Positions 43,571 through 53,549 are shown, counted from the stretch's first letter. The stretch: DNA of 64,000 nt from Sciscionella marina DSM 45152 (GCF_000379465.1 NZ_KB905403.1:378452-442451), one strand, 5' to 3'. Notes: generated by a model not told the origin, from the sequence alone. Made by a program: numbers and translations.

Positions 43571-44125
43571 CTCGATCGCGCCGAGGGCCATCGCGGTGAG
43601 CAGTTCGGCCATCCGTCCGCGGCCGAGCAGCCTGCTGTGCGGGGTGGAGTTGATCAGCCCGAACACCGCGTGCGCGGCCGCGCGGGCGGTGAGCTCACCG
43701 GTCTCCGGGATCGTGGCGCGGATCGCCTCGACCCACAGTTCCACGTAGCGGCGCTGCTGGGCGCGCACCCGCTTGCGGTCGGATTCGGTCAGGTGGGCCA
43801 GATTGCGCTCCTGGACCACGATCAGCGCGGGATTGTCGAGCGCGAAGTCCACGTGGAAGGCGATCAGTTCGCGCAACGGGTCCTCGGCCGCGCGCCGCTG
43901 CTGCCCGCCTGCCCAGAGCCGGTCGCTGATCGCGGTGAGCATTTCCGAGAGCATCGCGTCCTTGCTGCGGAAATGCCGATAGAGCGCGGGACCGGAAATG
44001 CCGACCGCCGCGCCGATGTCGTCGATACCGACACCGTGGTAGCCGTGTGTGGCGAACAGCCCGGCCGCGGCGTCGAGGATCTGCTCGCGCCGCGCCGGTC
44101 TCGCCGTGTCCTCCGCCAGCGTCAC
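43550..44125 (-). CDS. TetR regulator of the acyl-CoA carboxylase operon
   Basis: The 191-residue protein starts at the GTG at 44125, with AGGAG five bases upstream, giving VTLAEDTARPARREQILDAA. The helix-turn-helix is GIDDIGAAVGISGPALYRHF. The motif GTTAG-N5-GTTAAC lies upstream of this gene (44150-44165) and twice before the acyl-CoA carboxylase operon 1 kb away, so it very likely represses both. TetR regulators of leucine and short acyl-CoA catabolism (for example LiuQ-type) are known. The ligand is probably an acyl-CoA. Confidence 0.88.
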   Translation of the reverse strand: MTLAEDTARPARREQILDAAAGLFATHGYHGVGIDDIGAAVGISGPALYRHFRSKDAMLSEMLTAISDRLWAGGQQRRAAEDPLRELIAFHVDFALDNPALIVVQERNLAHLTESDRKRVRAQQRRYVELWVEAIRATIPETGELTARAAAHAVFGLINSTPHSRLLGRGRMAELLTAMALGAIESLAAGD

Positions 44126-44149
44126 ACGAACTCCTTTCTCCACAGTCAG

Positions 44150-44165
44150 GTTAGCTGCTGTTAAC
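44150..44165. promoter_or_regulatory. Operator GTTAG-N5-GTTAAC, copy 1
   Basis: GTTAGCTGCTGTTAAC lies 25 bases upstream of the TetR start and between it and the divergent lipase gene. The same spaced motif occurs twice before the carboxylase operon, so it is the likely TetR autoregulatory site. Confidence 0.8.
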
Positions 44166-44303
44166 AACGCGCGGTAGCCGTTGTGCCGGGTTCTGCGTCC
44201 ATTCGGTGCATTTTGTGGCGACGATCTCGCTTCCGGGGTCCGCGAGTGCTACAAGTTCTGTGACCGCCCACAGCTGTCCACAGCACAGAACAAGGGGGCT
44301 CTC

Positions 44304-45107
44304 ATGCGGAAACTGCTCGGTCTCGCCGGGGCATGCGCGCTCGGAATCGGACTGCTCGGCGCGATGCCGGCGAATGCGACGCAGGCCACGAACTATGTCG
44401 CGCTCGGCGACTCGTACTCGGCCGGGGTCGGTTCCGGGGACTACGACCCTGCTTCGGGGAACTGCAAGCGCAGCGCGAACGCCTACCCGAAGTTGTGGGC
44501 GGCGGCGAACAAACCGGCCTCGTTCAGCTTCGCCGCCTGCCTCGGCGCCAAGACCGGGGATGTGGTTTCCGGACAGCTTTCCGCGCTCAGTTCGGCGACG
44601 AGCCTGGTCTCGATCAACATCGGCGGCAACGACGCGGGGTTCACCCCGACCCTGACCTCCTGCATCAGCGGTGGTGACGCGGGCTGCAAGACGGCGACCG
44701 ACAAGGCGATCGACTACGTGCACACGACACTGCCCGGTCAGCTCGACACCACGTACCAGAAGATCAAGGCGGCAGCGCCGAACGCCAAGCTGGTCGTGCT
44801 CGGCTATCCGGAGCTGTACAAGATCGGCGGTTCCTGCTCGGCCGGTCTCTCGGACACCTCGCGCGGTTATATCGACAACGCCGCCGATGAGCTCGACACG
44901 CAGCTGGCTGCGCGCGCCAAGGCCGCCGGGGCCACCTTCGTGGATGTGCGCTCGGCCTTCTCCGCGCACCGGATCTGCACCGCCGATCCGTGGCTGCACA
45001 GCACCACCTGGCCGGTCGACGAGTCCTATCACCCGAACCCGAAGGGGCAGTCCGAGGGCTATCTGCCCGCGTTCAGTGCGGCGGGCAAGGCGGCCGCCGC
45101 GGTCTAG
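44304..45107 (+). CDS. Secreted SGNH/GDSL lipase
   Basis: The 267-residue protein has a signal peptide (MRKLLGLAGACALGIGLLGA, cleaved after about residue 25 at ANA-T). Block I is YVALGDSYSAG with nucleophile Ser37, the GGND block is INIGGNDAGF, and the Asp/His pair is in VDESYHPNPKG. It matches extracellular actinomycete lipases of the Streptomyces rimosus type, with paired cysteines for disulfides. It sits between the TetR gene and its target operon and shares the TetR divergent region, so lipid-linked co-control is possible. Confidence 0.92.
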   Translation: MRKLLGLAGACALGIGLLGAMPANATQATNYVALGDSYSAGVGSGDYDPASGNCKRSANAYPKLWAAANKPASFSFAACLGAKTGDVVSGQLSALSSATSLVSINIGGNDAGFTPTLTSCISGGDAGCKTATDKAIDYVHTTLPGQLDTTYQKIKAAAPNAKLVVLGYPELYKIGGSCSAGLSDTSRGYIDNAADELDTQLAARAKAAGATFVDVRSAFSAHRICTADPWLHSTTWPVDESYHPNPKGQSEGYLPAFSAAGKAAAAV

Positions 45108-45129
45108 GACACGTGCACTGGACGCGCCT

Positions 45130-45172
45130 GTTAGTAAGCGTTAACCTCTAGGCAGGGTTAACGGCGACTAAC
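45130..45172. promoter_or_regulatory. Operators GTTAG-N5-GTTAAC, copies 2 and 3, in a 43-base palindrome
   Basis: GTTAGTAAGCGTTAAC (45130-45145) and, on the other strand, GTTAGTCGCCGTTAAC (45172-45157) face each other and make a larger dyad centred at 45151. They match copy 1 at 44150. The start codon of the carboxylase operon is at 45183 with GAGGAG between, so bound TetR would block initiation. Confidence 0.85.
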
Positions 45173-45182
45173 GAGGAGCAAG

Positions 45183-46787
45183 ATGGACGCGCCCGTGCTG
45201 CAGAGCAAGGCCGATCCGGCATCGGCGGCGTTCACGAGTAATGCCGAGGCGCATGCCGCGCTGCGCACCGAGCTCGAAGACCGGCTGGCGACAGCACGGT
45301 TCGGGGGTTCGGCCAAGTCACGCGAGCGGCATGTGGCGCGCGGGAAATTGCTGCCCCGCGACCGGGTCGACGCGCTGGTCGATCCCGGCTCCCCGTTCCT
45401 CGAGCTGTCCACGCTCGCGGCCGACGGCATGTACTCCGATGAGGCGCCCGCCGCGGGGATCATCACCGGGATCGGCAGGGTGCACGGCCGGGAATGCGTG
45501 ATCGTGGCCAACGATGCCACGGTCAAGGGCGGAACGTACTACCCGATGACGGTGAAAAAGCATCTGCGCGCCCAGGAAGTGGCGCTGCACAACAACCTGC
45601 CGTGTATCTATCTGGTCGACTCGGGCGGTGCCTTTCTGCCGCGCCAGGACGAGGTGTTCCCGGACCGGGAACATTTCGGGCGGATCTTCTACAACCAGGC
45701 GACCATGTCCGCGCACCGCATCCCGCAGATCGCCGCGGTGCTCGGATCCTGCACGGCAGGTGGCGCCTATGTGCCCGCGATGAGCGACGAGGCGGTGATC
45801 GTGCGCGAGCAGGGCACGATCTTCCTCGGCGGCCCGCCCCTGGTGAAGGCGGCGACCGGGGAAGTGGTCACCGCGGAGGAACTGGGCGGCGGCGAGCTGC
45901 ACTCGGGTACCTCCGGGGTGACCGATCACCTCGCCGAGGACGACGCGCACGCGCTGCAGCTGGTGCGCCGGATCGTGTCCACACTCGGTCCGCGGGTGGC
46001 CCCGCCCTGGGAGCGCGCCGAGCCGGAACCGCCCGTCTACCCGGCCGATGAGCTCTACGGTGTGGTGCCGGCGGATTCGCGCACTCCCTACGATGTGCGC
46101 GAGGTGATCGCCAGGATCGTGGATGGTTCCCGGTTCGCGGAGTTCAAGCAGAACTACGGCACCACCCTGGTGACCGGTTTCGCGCGGATCCACGGCCATC
46201 CGGTGGGGATCGTGGCGAACAACGGAGTGCTGTTCTCCGAGTCCGCGATGAAGGGCGCGCATTTCATCGAACTGTGCGATCAGCGCAGGATTCCCCTGGT
46301 TTTCCTGCAGAACATCACCGGGTTCATGGTGGGGAAGCAGTACGAATCGGGCGGGATCGCCAAGCACGGCGCGAAAATGGTCACCGCGGTCGCCTGCGCG
46401 CGGGTGCCGAAGTTCACCGTGATCATCGGCGGTTCCTTCGGTGCGGGGAACTACTCCATGTGCGGGCGCGCCTATTCACCGAGGTTCCTGTGGATGTGGC
46501 CGAACGCGCGGATCTCGGTCATGGGCGGGGAGCAGGCGGCATCGGTGCTCGCCACGGTGCGCCGGGAACAGCTCGGCGATGACTGGAGCGCGGAGGCGGA
46601 AGAGGAATTCAAGGACCCGATCCGTGAGCAGTACGAGGCGCAGGGAAATCCCTACTACTCCACCGCGCGGATCTGGGACGACGGGGTCATCGATCCCGCC
46701 GACACCCGCATGGTGCTCGGACTGGGGCTCGCCTCGGCGGCCAATGCCGAGCTCGAACCCATTTCCAACGGCGTCTTCCGGATGTGA
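45183..46787 (+). CDS. accD1: Acyl-CoA carboxylase beta subunit (methylcrotonyl-CoA type)
   Basis: The 534-residue carboxyltransferase has the two crotonase-like halves: [20 protein letters not shown] and [18 protein letters not shown] in the N-half, and [18 protein letters not shown] with [18 protein letters not shown] in the C-half. This arrangement is that of 3-methylcrotonyl-CoA carboxylase and mycobacterial AccD1, of leucine catabolism. It is the first gene of an operon with the biotin subunit and an acyl-CoA dehydrogenase. Control by the TetR protein at 43550 is inferred from the shared operator. Confidence 0.93.
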   Translation: MDAPVLQSKADPASAAFTSNAEAHAALRTELEDRLATARFGGSAKSRERHVARGKLLPRDRVDALVDPGSPFLELSTLAADGMYSDEAPAAGIITGIGRVHGRECVIVANDATVKGGTYYPMTVKKHLRAQEVALHNNLPCIYLVDSGGAFLPRQDEVFPDREHFGRIFYNQATMSAHRIPQIAAVLGSCTAGGAYVPAMSDEAVIVREQGTIFLGGPPLVKAATGEVVTAEELGGGELHSGTSGVTDHLAEDDAHALQLVRRIVSTLGPRVAPPWERAEPEPPVYPADELYGVVPADSRTPYDVREVIARIVDGSRFAEFKQNYGTTLVTGFARIHGHPVGIVANNGVLFSESAMKGAHFIELCDQRRIPLVFLQNITGFMVGKQYESGGIAKHGAKMVTAVACARVPKFTVIIGGSFGAGNYSMCGRAYSPRFLWMWPNARISVMGGEQAASVLATVRREQLGDDWSAEAEEEFKDPIREQYEAQGNPYYSTARIWDDGVIDPADTRMVLGLGLASAANAELEPISNGVFRM

Positions 46788-46790
46788 GCG

Positions 46791-48755
46791 ATGTTCGAAA
46801 CGGTACTGATCGCCAACCGCGGTGAGATCGCGGTCCGGATCGCGAAGACCCTGCGGCGCATGGGAATTCGCTCGGTCGCGGTGTACTCCGATGCGGACGC
46901 GGACGCGCGGCACGTGCGCGCGGCGGACAGCGCGGTGCGCATCGGGCCCGCCGAGGCCGCGCGGAGCTATCTGTCCATTCCGGGCATTCTCGAAGCCGCC
47001 CGTGCGAGTGGCGCGCAGGCGATCCACCCCGGGTACGGATTCCTCAGCGAGAACACCGAATTCGCCGCTACCTGCGCGCGCGAGGGGATCGTGTTCATCG
47101 GCCCGCCGTCGAGTGCGATCGAGGCGATGGGCGACAAGATCCGTGCCAAGCAGACGGTGACCGCGGCCGGTGTTCCCGTCGTGCCCGGGCGGACCGAATC
47201 GGGAATGAGCGACGCGGAGCTGATCGAGGCGGCCGCGGAGGTCGGATTTCCGGTGCTGCTCAAGCCATCCGCGGGTGGTGGGGGCAAGGGCATGCGCCAG
47301 GTCACCGAGGCCGGGGAACTGCCCGAGGCGATCGCCTCCGCGCGCCGGGAGGCGGCCGCCGCATTCGGGGACGACACGCTGCTGATCGAGCGGTTCGTGC
47401 GCAATCCGCGGCACATCGAGATCCAGGTGCTCGCCGATTCCCTCGGCAACACGATCCACCTCGGTGAGCGGGAATGCTCGCTGCAGCGCCGCCACCAGAA
47501 GATCGTGGAGGAGTGCCCCTCGGTGCTGCTCGACGCGGCCACGCGGGAACGGATGGGCGCCGCCGCGGTCGATGCGGCCGCCGCGGTGGGCTATGTCGGC
47601 GCGGGCACGGTGGAGTTCATCGTGTCCGGGGACCGGCCGGAGGAGTTCTTCTTCATGGAGATGAACACCCGCCTGCAGGTCGAGCATCCGGTCACCGAAC
47701 TGGTCACCGGGGTGGACCTGGTGGAACAGCAACTGCGCGCCGCGGCCGGGCTTCCGCTCTCGGTGACCGAACCGGTCTTCGACGGGCATGCCGTCGAGGT
47801 GCGGGTGTACGCGGAAACCGTGTCGGAACTGGGTTTCCTGCCTTCCGGGGGAACCGTGCACGCGCTCGCCGAACCCGCGCAGGTAAGGGTGGACTCCGGG
47901 ATCGAGCGCGGGGACAGCGTCACCAGCCACTACGACCCGATGCTCGCCAAGTACATCGCGCACGCCCCGAGTCGGGACGAGGCGATCGGGAAACTGCGCA
48001 CCGCGCTCGGTGAGACCGTGCTGCTCGGGGTGCCCAACAACATCGCCTTTCTGCGCGCCCTGCTCGCCGACCCGCAGGTGCGCGCCGGTGAACTCGACAC
48101 CGGACTGGTGGAGCGGAATCTCGAGCGTTACCTGGAAACCGAGCCGCCGGAGCACGTGCTCGTCGCCGCGGCCATGGAACGCGCACTGTGGCAGGAGGCG
48201 AACGCGGGCACCGATCCATGGGCGACGCCCGGTGGCTGGCGGATCGGGGAACACGCCTGGACCCGTTGGCAGCTCGCGGTTCCCGGCGGGGAACCACTCG
48301 CGATCGCGCTGCGCGGGCGCGCCGGACGGGCCGAGGTCGCGATCGGGGAGGCCGAACCGGTCACCGCGAGCGCGCGCCGGGCCGAGGGTGCGCTGGTCGT
48401 GGAATTCGCCGGGGTGCGCCGGGTCTACGCCGAGGCGCGCACCGGGGATTCACTGTGGCTCGCCCACGAGGGCGCGTGCTGGCAGCTCACCGAGATCGAG
48501 CGGCTCGCGGCGAACCGAAAAGAGGCCGGGGCGCGTGGTGGACCGGTGGTCTCCCCGATGCCCGGCACCGTACTGCTCGTCAAGGCCGCGCTCGGGGAAA
48601 CGGTGCGCGCCGGTGCGCCCATTGCGGTCGTGGAGGCGATGAAGATGGAGCACACCATCACGTCCGGGGTGCACGGAGTGGTGACCGAATTGCCTGCCGA
48701 GGTCGGGAAATCCGTGGCACTCGGCGAAGTTCTCGCGGTAATCGAGGTGAGTTGA
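46791..48755 (+). CDS. accA1: Acyl-CoA carboxylase alpha subunit (biotin carboxylase and BCCP)
   Basis: The 654-residue protein has the biotin carboxylase domain (FETVLIANRGEIAVRI, KPSAGGGGKGMRQV, MNTRLQVEHPVTEL), then a connecting domain and a C-terminal biotinyl domain with the acceptor lysine in EAMKMEH. It carboxylates biotin with ATP and bicarbonate for the beta subunit. It starts four bases after accD1 and its TGA is immediately followed by the ATG of the dehydrogenase. Organisation matches mycobacterial accA1-accD1-fadE19. Confidence 0.95.
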   Translation: MFETVLIANRGEIAVRIAKTLRRMGIRSVAVYSDADADARHVRAADSAVRIGPAEAARSYLSIPGILEAARASGAQAIHPGYGFLSENTEFAATCAREGIVFIGPPSSAIEAMGDKIRAKQTVTAAGVPVVPGRTESGMSDAELIEAAAEVGFPVLLKPSAGGGGKGMRQVTEAGELPEAIASARREAAAAFGDDTLLIERFVRNPRHIEIQVLADSLGNTIHLGERECSLQRRHQKIVEECPSVLLDAATRERMGAAAVDAAAAVGYVGAGTVEFIVSGDRPEEFFFMEMNTRLQVEHPVTELVTGVDLVEQQLRAAAGLPLSVTEPVFDGHAVEVRVYAETVSELGFLPSGGTVHALAEPAQVRVDSGIERGDSVTSHYDPMLAKYIAHAPSRDEAIGKLRTALGETVLLGVPNNIAFLRALLADPQVRAGELDTGLVERNLERYLETEPPEHVLVAAAMERALWQEANAGTDPWATPGGWRIGEHAWTRWQLAVPGGEPLAIALRGRAGRAEVAIGEAEPVTASARRAEGALVVEFAGVRRVYAEARTGDSLWLAHEGACWQLTEIERLAANRKEAGARGGPVVSPMPGTVLLVKAALGETVRAGAPIAVVEAMKMEHTITSGVHGVVTELPAEVGKSVALGEVLAVIEVS

Positions 48756-49910
48756 ATGATCGACTTCGAACTTGGTGAAGAGCACGAGGCGCTGCGCAAG
48801 ACCGTCGAGGAGTTCGCGCAGGCCGAGGTGGCCCCGGTGATCGGGGACTTCTACGAACGCGACGAGTTCCCGTACGAGATCGTCGGGAAAATGGGCCGGA
48901 TGGGTCTGTTCGGACTCCCGGTGAGCGAGGAATACGGTGGCATGGGCGGGGATTACTTCGCGCTGTGCCTCGCGCTCGAGGAGCTCGCCCGGGTGGACTC
49001 CTCGGTGGCGGTCACCGTGGAAGCCGGGGTCTCGCTCGGGATCATGCCGCTCTACCGGTACGGCACCGAGGAGCAGAAACGCCGCTGGCTGCCCGAACTG
49101 ACCGCGGGAACGAAACTCGGCGCGTTCGGGCTCACCGAACCGGACGGCGGCTCCGATGCCGGGGCCACCCGCACCACCGCCGTGCTGGACAACGGGGAAT
49201 GGGTGCTCAACGGGTCCAAGGCGTTCATCACCAACTCCGGAACCGATATCACCGCACTGGTCACCGCGACCGCGGTCACCGGGAAAAAACCCGATGGTGG
49301 CAAGGAAATCTCCACCATCCTGGTGCCGAGCGGGACCCCGGGGCTCACTGTCGAGAAGAAGTACTCGAAGGTCGGCTGGAACGCCTCGGACACCCACCCG
49401 CTTTCCTTCGACGACTGCCGGGTCCCCGCCGAGAACCTGCTCGGTGAACGCGGCCGCGGATATGCCCAGTTCCTGTCCATTCTGGACGAGGGCCGGATCG
49501 CGATCGCCGCGCTCTCCACCGGTCTCGCGCAGGGCTGCGTGGACGAAAGCCTGCGCTATGTGCGCGAACGCAGTACCTTCGGCAAGACCATCGGTGGGTA
49601 TCAGGCGATCCAGTTCAAGCTCGCCGATATGGAACTGCGCACGCACAACGCGCGGCTGGCCTACTACGCCGCGGCCGGGAAGATGTTGCGCGGCAAGCCG
49701 TTCAAGAAGGAGGCGGCGATCGCCAAGCTCACCGCCTCCAACGCCGCCATGGACAATGCCCGGGATGCCACCCAGATCTTCGGCGGTTACGGCTTCATGA
49801 ACGAGTTCCCGGTCGGCCGGTTCTACCGGGACGCGAAGATCCTGGAGATCGGCGAGGGAACCTCCGAGGTGCAGCGGATGCTCATCGCGCGGGAGCTCGG
49901 CCTGCACTGA
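48756..49910 (+). CDS. Acyl-CoA dehydrogenase (isovaleryl-CoA type)
   Basis: The 384-residue flavoenzyme has AFGLTEPDGGSDAGATRT (substrate/FAD loop), FITNSGTDI, DATQIFGGYGFMNEFPVGRF and the terminal EIGEGTSEVQR. In isovaleryl-CoA dehydrogenases the catalytic Glu lies at an unusual earlier position, so the substrate cannot be called from the C-terminal motif alone. With the carboxylase genes it gives the isovaleryl-CoA to 3-methylglutaconyl-CoA steps. A hydratase (liuC) and HMG-CoA lyase are not in the operon. Its 3' end overlaps the convergent MFS gene by 29 bases. Confidence 0.92.
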   Translation: MIDFELGEEHEALRKTVEEFAQAEVAPVIGDFYERDEFPYEIVGKMGRMGLFGLPVSEEYGGMGGDYFALCLALEELARVDSSVAVTVEAGVSLGIMPLYRYGTEEQKRRWLPELTAGTKLGAFGLTEPDGGSDAGATRTTAVLDNGEWVLNGSKAFITNSGTDITALVTATAVTGKKPDGGKEISTILVPSGTPGLTVEKKYSKVGWNASDTHPLSFDDCRVPAENLLGERGRGYAQFLSILDEGRIAIAALSTGLAQGCVDESLRYVRERSTFGKTIGGYQAIQFKLADMELRTHNARLAYYAAAGKMLRGKPFKKEAAIAKLTASNAAMDNARDATQIFGGYGFMNEFPVGRFYRDAKILEIGEGTSEVQRMLIARELGLH

Positions 49911-51267
49911 GCCGGGCGGTGCCCACCCCGAGCAGGGCGATGATCGTGAACCCGGCGAACAGACAGCGGGCCGCGGTGGTCAGCTCCGGACCGCCGATGT
50001 CGACCAGCAGTACGGCGATCGCGGCACCGGTCGCGGTGGCCATCGTGAGCACCGTCGCGACCGCTGCCGCCGCCTGTTGTGCCTCGGCCGGACTCTCCGC
50101 GAGCGACATGGCCCGCGCGGTCAGGTGCGGCATCGCGATGCCGATCCCGGCGCCCGCCACCAGAAGCGCGACCAGCCAGGCCAGGACGAGCACGGCCGAG
50201 GCGTTCGGGGCGAACAGCAGCGTCAGCGCAGCCAGTCCGACCGTCAGCACCGCCGGACCGGCCAGGATCAGCACGGAGACCGCACGCCCCCGTGCGGAGG
50301 CGCTGCCGATCTGGGTGAGCGCCCAGCCGAGCGACAGCGCGGCGCCGTAGAATCCGGCGGCCACCGGCGGCAGCTGCCCCAGCCGTTGCCCGAACAGCGG
50401 CAGGAACGTCTCGACCGCCACCGCCGAGGCCAGCACCGCGATCGTCAGGTACACCCACCGCATGGCCGAGCCACGCCGGTAGGTGGACACCGGAAGCACG
50501 CGGACCGTATGCCTGCTCTCCACCAGGACGAAGCCGATCAGCAGGACCGCGGCCGCGAACACGAGTGCGAGCCGGACCGTCCAGGACTCGGTCAGACCGG
50601 CCACGCTCAGTGCGCCGGTCGCCGCCACCACGGATACCAGTGACCACACCGGTATCCGGAGTTCACCTTGCGCCGGAACCCCGTCCGGATGGAGCACCCG
50701 CACGGCGATACCCCCGAGCAGCACCGCGCAGATCGCCAGCGCGGCGAACGCCCAGCGCCAGGCACCGGCCTGGGCCATGGCGCCACCGACCGCGGGTCCG
50801 ACGAAGTTCCCCACCCCGAACATCGCCGAGATCACCGCGGTACCGCGGGACCACAGCGCGGACGGCAGACTCGCCTGGATCAACGCGAATCCCAGCCCGC
50901 TGAGCAGACCGGCGCCGAGACCCTGCAGCCCGCGACCGGCCAGCATGAGCGGCATCGCCGGGGCCAGCGCGCACACCACCGAGCCCGCCGCGAACACCCC
51001 GAATCCCGTGGCATAGGCCGGCCGGGCACCGATCCGGCGCAGCACCGTGGCCGTCAGCATCGCCGCGATGACCTGACCGGCCAGGAAAACCGTCATGTTC
51101 CAGGCGTAAAGCTCCCCGCCGCCGATCTGCTCCACCGCGGTGGGCAGCAGGCTCGCCGCCAGATAGATGCTCACCGCACCGACGAACACCCCGCCGGCCA
51201 ACACGACCACCGTGGCGCCGTACGACCGCAGCTCCCGCCACGTCCCGGCATTCTCATCGGTTATCAC
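49882..51267 (-). CDS. MFS transporter, drug-efflux type
   Basis: The 461-residue protein has about fourteen hydrophobic segments and MFS marks such as RRIGARPAYATGFGVFAAGS and motif C-like GNFVGPAVGGAMAQ. The GTG at 51267, with GAGGAG upstream, decides the start (VITDENAGTWRELRS). It follows the other MFS gene by 110 bases on the same strand and may be cotranscribed under the same iron box. A role in siderophore or drug efflux is inferred from position only. Confidence 0.87.
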   Translation of the reverse strand: MITDENAGTWRELRSYGATVVVLAGGVFVGAVSIYLAASLLPTAVEQIGGGELYAWNMTVFLAGQVIAAMLTATVLRRIGARPAYATGFGVFAAGSVVCALAPAMPLMLAGRGLQGLGAGLLSGLGFALIQASLPSALWSRGTAVISAMFGVGNFVGPAVGGAMAQAGAWRWAFAALAICAVLLGGIAVRVLHPDGVPAQGELRIPVWSLVSVVAATGALSVAGLTESWTVRLALVFAAAVLLIGFVLVESRHTVRVLPVSTYRRGSAMRWVYLTIAVLASAVAVETFLPLFGQRLGQLPPVAAGFYGAALSLGWALTQIGSASARGRAVSVLILAGPAVLTVGLAALTLLFAPNASAVLVLAWLVALLVAGAGIGIAMPHLTARAMSLAESPAEAQQAAAAVATVLTMATATGAAIAVLLVDIGGPELTTAARCLFAGFTIIALLGVGTARLSAGRAPAR

Positions 51268-51377
51268 TGTTCTCCTCGACTCTCGGCAATACGTTCGCTG
51301 AGCACATTGCCGGAGCGCGGGACCGCGGTGCGGAAGTCGACACGCGATGATTCGGCTCACAGTTTCGCCGGAGCGGC

Positions 51378-52658
51378 TCAGGTGCTCGCGGTGAACCGCC
51401 AGAACGGCCGCACGGCAACGGCGGCGAGCAACACCAGGATCAGGCACAGTACCGCGCCGCCGGACCAGGCGAAGGTCAGACCGGTGGCCGAGGCCATCGC
51501 TCCGGCGCGCAGATCGCCGAGGCGCGGGCCACCGGCGACCACGACGGTGAACACCCCCTGGAGGCGGCCGCGCATGCGGTCCGGTGCGAAGGTCTGCAGG
51601 ATGGTCTGCCGGTAGACCGAACTGACCAGATCGGCCGCGCCCGCACAGCACAACAGCAGGACGGCGATCCACAGCTGGTGCACCATCCCGGCGATCGCGA
51701 TGGCCGCCGCCCAGGCGAGGACCGCGAGGGTGAGCGCGCGGCCCTGGCGGCGGATCCTGCCGAGCCAGCCACTGAACACGCCGACCACGATGGCACCGAT
51801 GGCGATCGCGGAGTACAGCAGCCCGGCGCCACCGTGGAACCGGACGGCGGCGGCCTCCGGGAACAGGGCGGTGGGCATCGCCAGCACCATCGCGGCGATG
51901 TCCACCGCGAAGGACATCCACAGCACCGGGTAGCGGCCGATGAAGCGCAGCCCCTCCCACACCATCCGCATTCCCGCGCGCCGTTCGCCGGTACCGGTCG
52001 CGGGGATCGTGGGCAGCCGGATCGCCGCGTAGAGCAGCGCGGTGAACAGCACGGCATCGGTTCCATAGGCCAGCGCGAACCCGTGCGGAAGTCCGGTGAG
52101 CGCCCCGGCGATCAGCGGTCCGGCGATCTGGCCGATATTGCCCGCGGTGAAGTTCAGCGTGTTCGCGGCCGGGACCAGCTCCGTGGGAACGATTCGAGGA
52201 ATGATCGCGCCGCGCGCCGCGGAGGAGATGGCGAAACCGGCGGACTGGACGGCGAGCAGCCCGAACAGCAGCTCGACGGAGCCGATCCCGAGTAGTGCCT
52301 GAGCCAGCAGTCCGACCGTCACCACCCAGATCACGGCCGAGGCCCACAGGTGCAGCATCCGCCGGTCGACCCGGTCGGCGATCGCCCCGCCGTACAGACC
52401 GAAGAACACCAGCGGGACGAAGCCGGCGAGCCCGGTGAGGCCGACGTACAGCGAGGAGCCGGAAAGGTGGTACACCTGCATCGGCACGGCGACCTCGGTG
52501 ACCTGGGTGCCGAGAAAGGACAACGCCTGACCGGAGAGCAGTCGCCGGTAGGCCCGGATGCGCAGCGGCCGGGTGTCGAGAGCGGCGCCACGCAACCGCC
52601 CGAGCAGGCGAGTTTTCGGGGACGAGTCACGCTCGGGGACGCGGGCGGGGGAGGCCAT
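51378..52658 (-). CDS. MFS transporter, EntS-like siderophore exporter
   Basis: The 426-residue protein resembles the enterobactin-exporter (EntS/MFS_3) group: RRLLSGQALSFLGTQVTEVA in helix I, FFGLYGGAIADRVDRRMLHL as motif A and VPTELVPAANTLN after helix IV. Twelve helices are visible. The iron box at 52683-52699 lies 25 bases before the ATG at 52658. It is divergent from an AraC regulator. The group exports catechol or hydroxamate siderophores; no siderophore synthase is in the window. Confidence 0.88.
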   Translation of the reverse strand: MASPARVPERDSSPKTRLLGRLRGAALDTRPLRIRAYRRLLSGQALSFLGTQVTEVAVPMQVYHLSGSSLYVGLTGLAGFVPLVFFGLYGGAIADRVDRRMLHLWASAVIWVVTVGLLAQALLGIGSVELLFGLLAVQSAGFAISSAARGAIIPRIVPTELVPAANTLNFTAGNIGQIAGPLIAGALTGLPHGFALAYGTDAVLFTALLYAAIRLPTIPATGTGERRAGMRMVWEGLRFIGRYPVLWMSFAVDIAAMVLAMPTALFPEAAAVRFHGGAGLLYSAIAIGAIVVGVFSGWLGRIRRQGRALTLAVLAWAAAIAIAGMVHQLWIAVLLLCCAGAADLVSSVYRQTILQTFAPDRMRGRLQGVFTVVVAGGPRLGDLRAGAMASATGLTFAWSGGAVLCLILVLLAAVAVRPFWRFTAST

Positions 52659-52682
52659 CCGGTCACCCTTCCATCCGAAAGC

Positions 52683-52699
52683 AAGGCAAGGCTTTCCTT
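52683..52699. promoter_or_regulatory. Iron box between the MFS exporter and AraC genes
   Basis: AAGGCAAGGCTTTCCTT is nearly palindromic (three unpaired positions) and, aligned to the 19-base IdeR/DmdR consensus, matches 12 positions. It is weaker than the box at 2081 but sits ahead of a siderophore-exporter-type gene. Confidence 0.6.
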
Positions 52700-52793
52700 A
52701 TCTCGCCGACTTCTTTCGGAAAACCGCCAATCGGCTGGTTGGTCCCGATCGACCGCTCTGCCGCGTCCCGCCGTCCGGCTAGACTGGGGGCCG

Positions 52794-53549
52794 ATGTCGG
52801 AAAACGGACAGGCGTCGCTGGTCACCACCGCGCATCGGCATGTCGCGGGCGAGGTGATCGAGCGCCACGCGCATCCGTTCCATCAGCTGATCTACGTCAG
52901 CAGCGGTGTCCTCGCGGTGCGGACGGACGCGACCGCGTGGGTGGCTTCGCGAAGCCGCGCGATGTGGGTTCCGGCGCAAACCCCGCACCAGCACCGAGTC
53001 CACGGTTCCAGTCTCGTGTACACGATCGGCTTCGCATCGGCCGATGCGCCGTTGCCGACCGCGGCACCGGCCATCGTCTCGGTCGGCCCGTTGCTACGGG
53101 AACTGCTCATCGCGGGCAGCGCGCCCGAACTTCCGGAGGACGAACGGGAACGGATCCGGGCGGTCCTGTGTGACCGGCTGCGGCACTCCGCGCTGCAGCC
53201 CTTGCTGCTGCCCGTCCCCTGCGACCGGCGCCTCGCGCGGGCCTGCGAGCTGGTGACCGAGGATCTGGCCCGGCCGCGCGGGATCGCCTGGCTCGCCCGG
53301 CGAAGCGGGGTCAGCGAACGCACCCTCACCCGGTTGTTCCGCACCGAATTCGGGCTGACCTACCCTCAGTGGCGAACCAGCGTCCGGATCTTCCACGCGA
53401 TGATCGGCCTCGCCGAGGGAGCCACGGTCACCGAGGCCGGGCAACGCTGTGGCTGGGCGACCACCAGTGCGTTCGTGGATGTCTTCACGCGCACGCTCGG
53501 CCAGACACCGGGCAAATACCGCAGTGCGGTCACCGGGGAACGCGGCTGA
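52794..53549 (+). CDS. AraC family transcriptional regulator with cupin domain
   Basis: The 251-residue protein has an N-terminal cupin sensor (ERHAHPFHQLIYVSSGVLAV, PAQTPHQHRVHG) and two C-terminal helix-turn-helices (IAWLARRSGVSERTLTRLF and VTEAGQRCGWATTSAFVDVF). The ATG at 52794 starts the similarity. It is divergent from the exporter with the iron box between. AraC proteins beside siderophore exporters often activate them on sensing the siderophore; this is inferred here. Confidence 0.88.
   Translation: MSENGQASLVTTAHRHVAGEVIERHAHPFHQLIYVSSGVLAVRTDATAWVASRSRAMWVPAQTPHQHRVHGSSLVYTIGFASADAPLPTAAPAIVSVGPLLRELLIAGSAPELPEDERERIRAVLCDRLRHSALQPLLLPVPCDRRLARACELVTEDLARPRGIAWLARRSGVSERTLTRLFRTEFGLTYPQWRTSVRIFHAMIGLAEGATVTEAGQRCGWATTSAFVDVFTRTLGQTPGKYRSAVTGERG

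Noticed and set aside
49882-52347. Single long leftward frame that seems to fuse two transporters
   Set aside because: The upstream part is an out-of-frame reading of the second MFS gene. A GTG with ribosome-binding site at 51267 starts the real gene.
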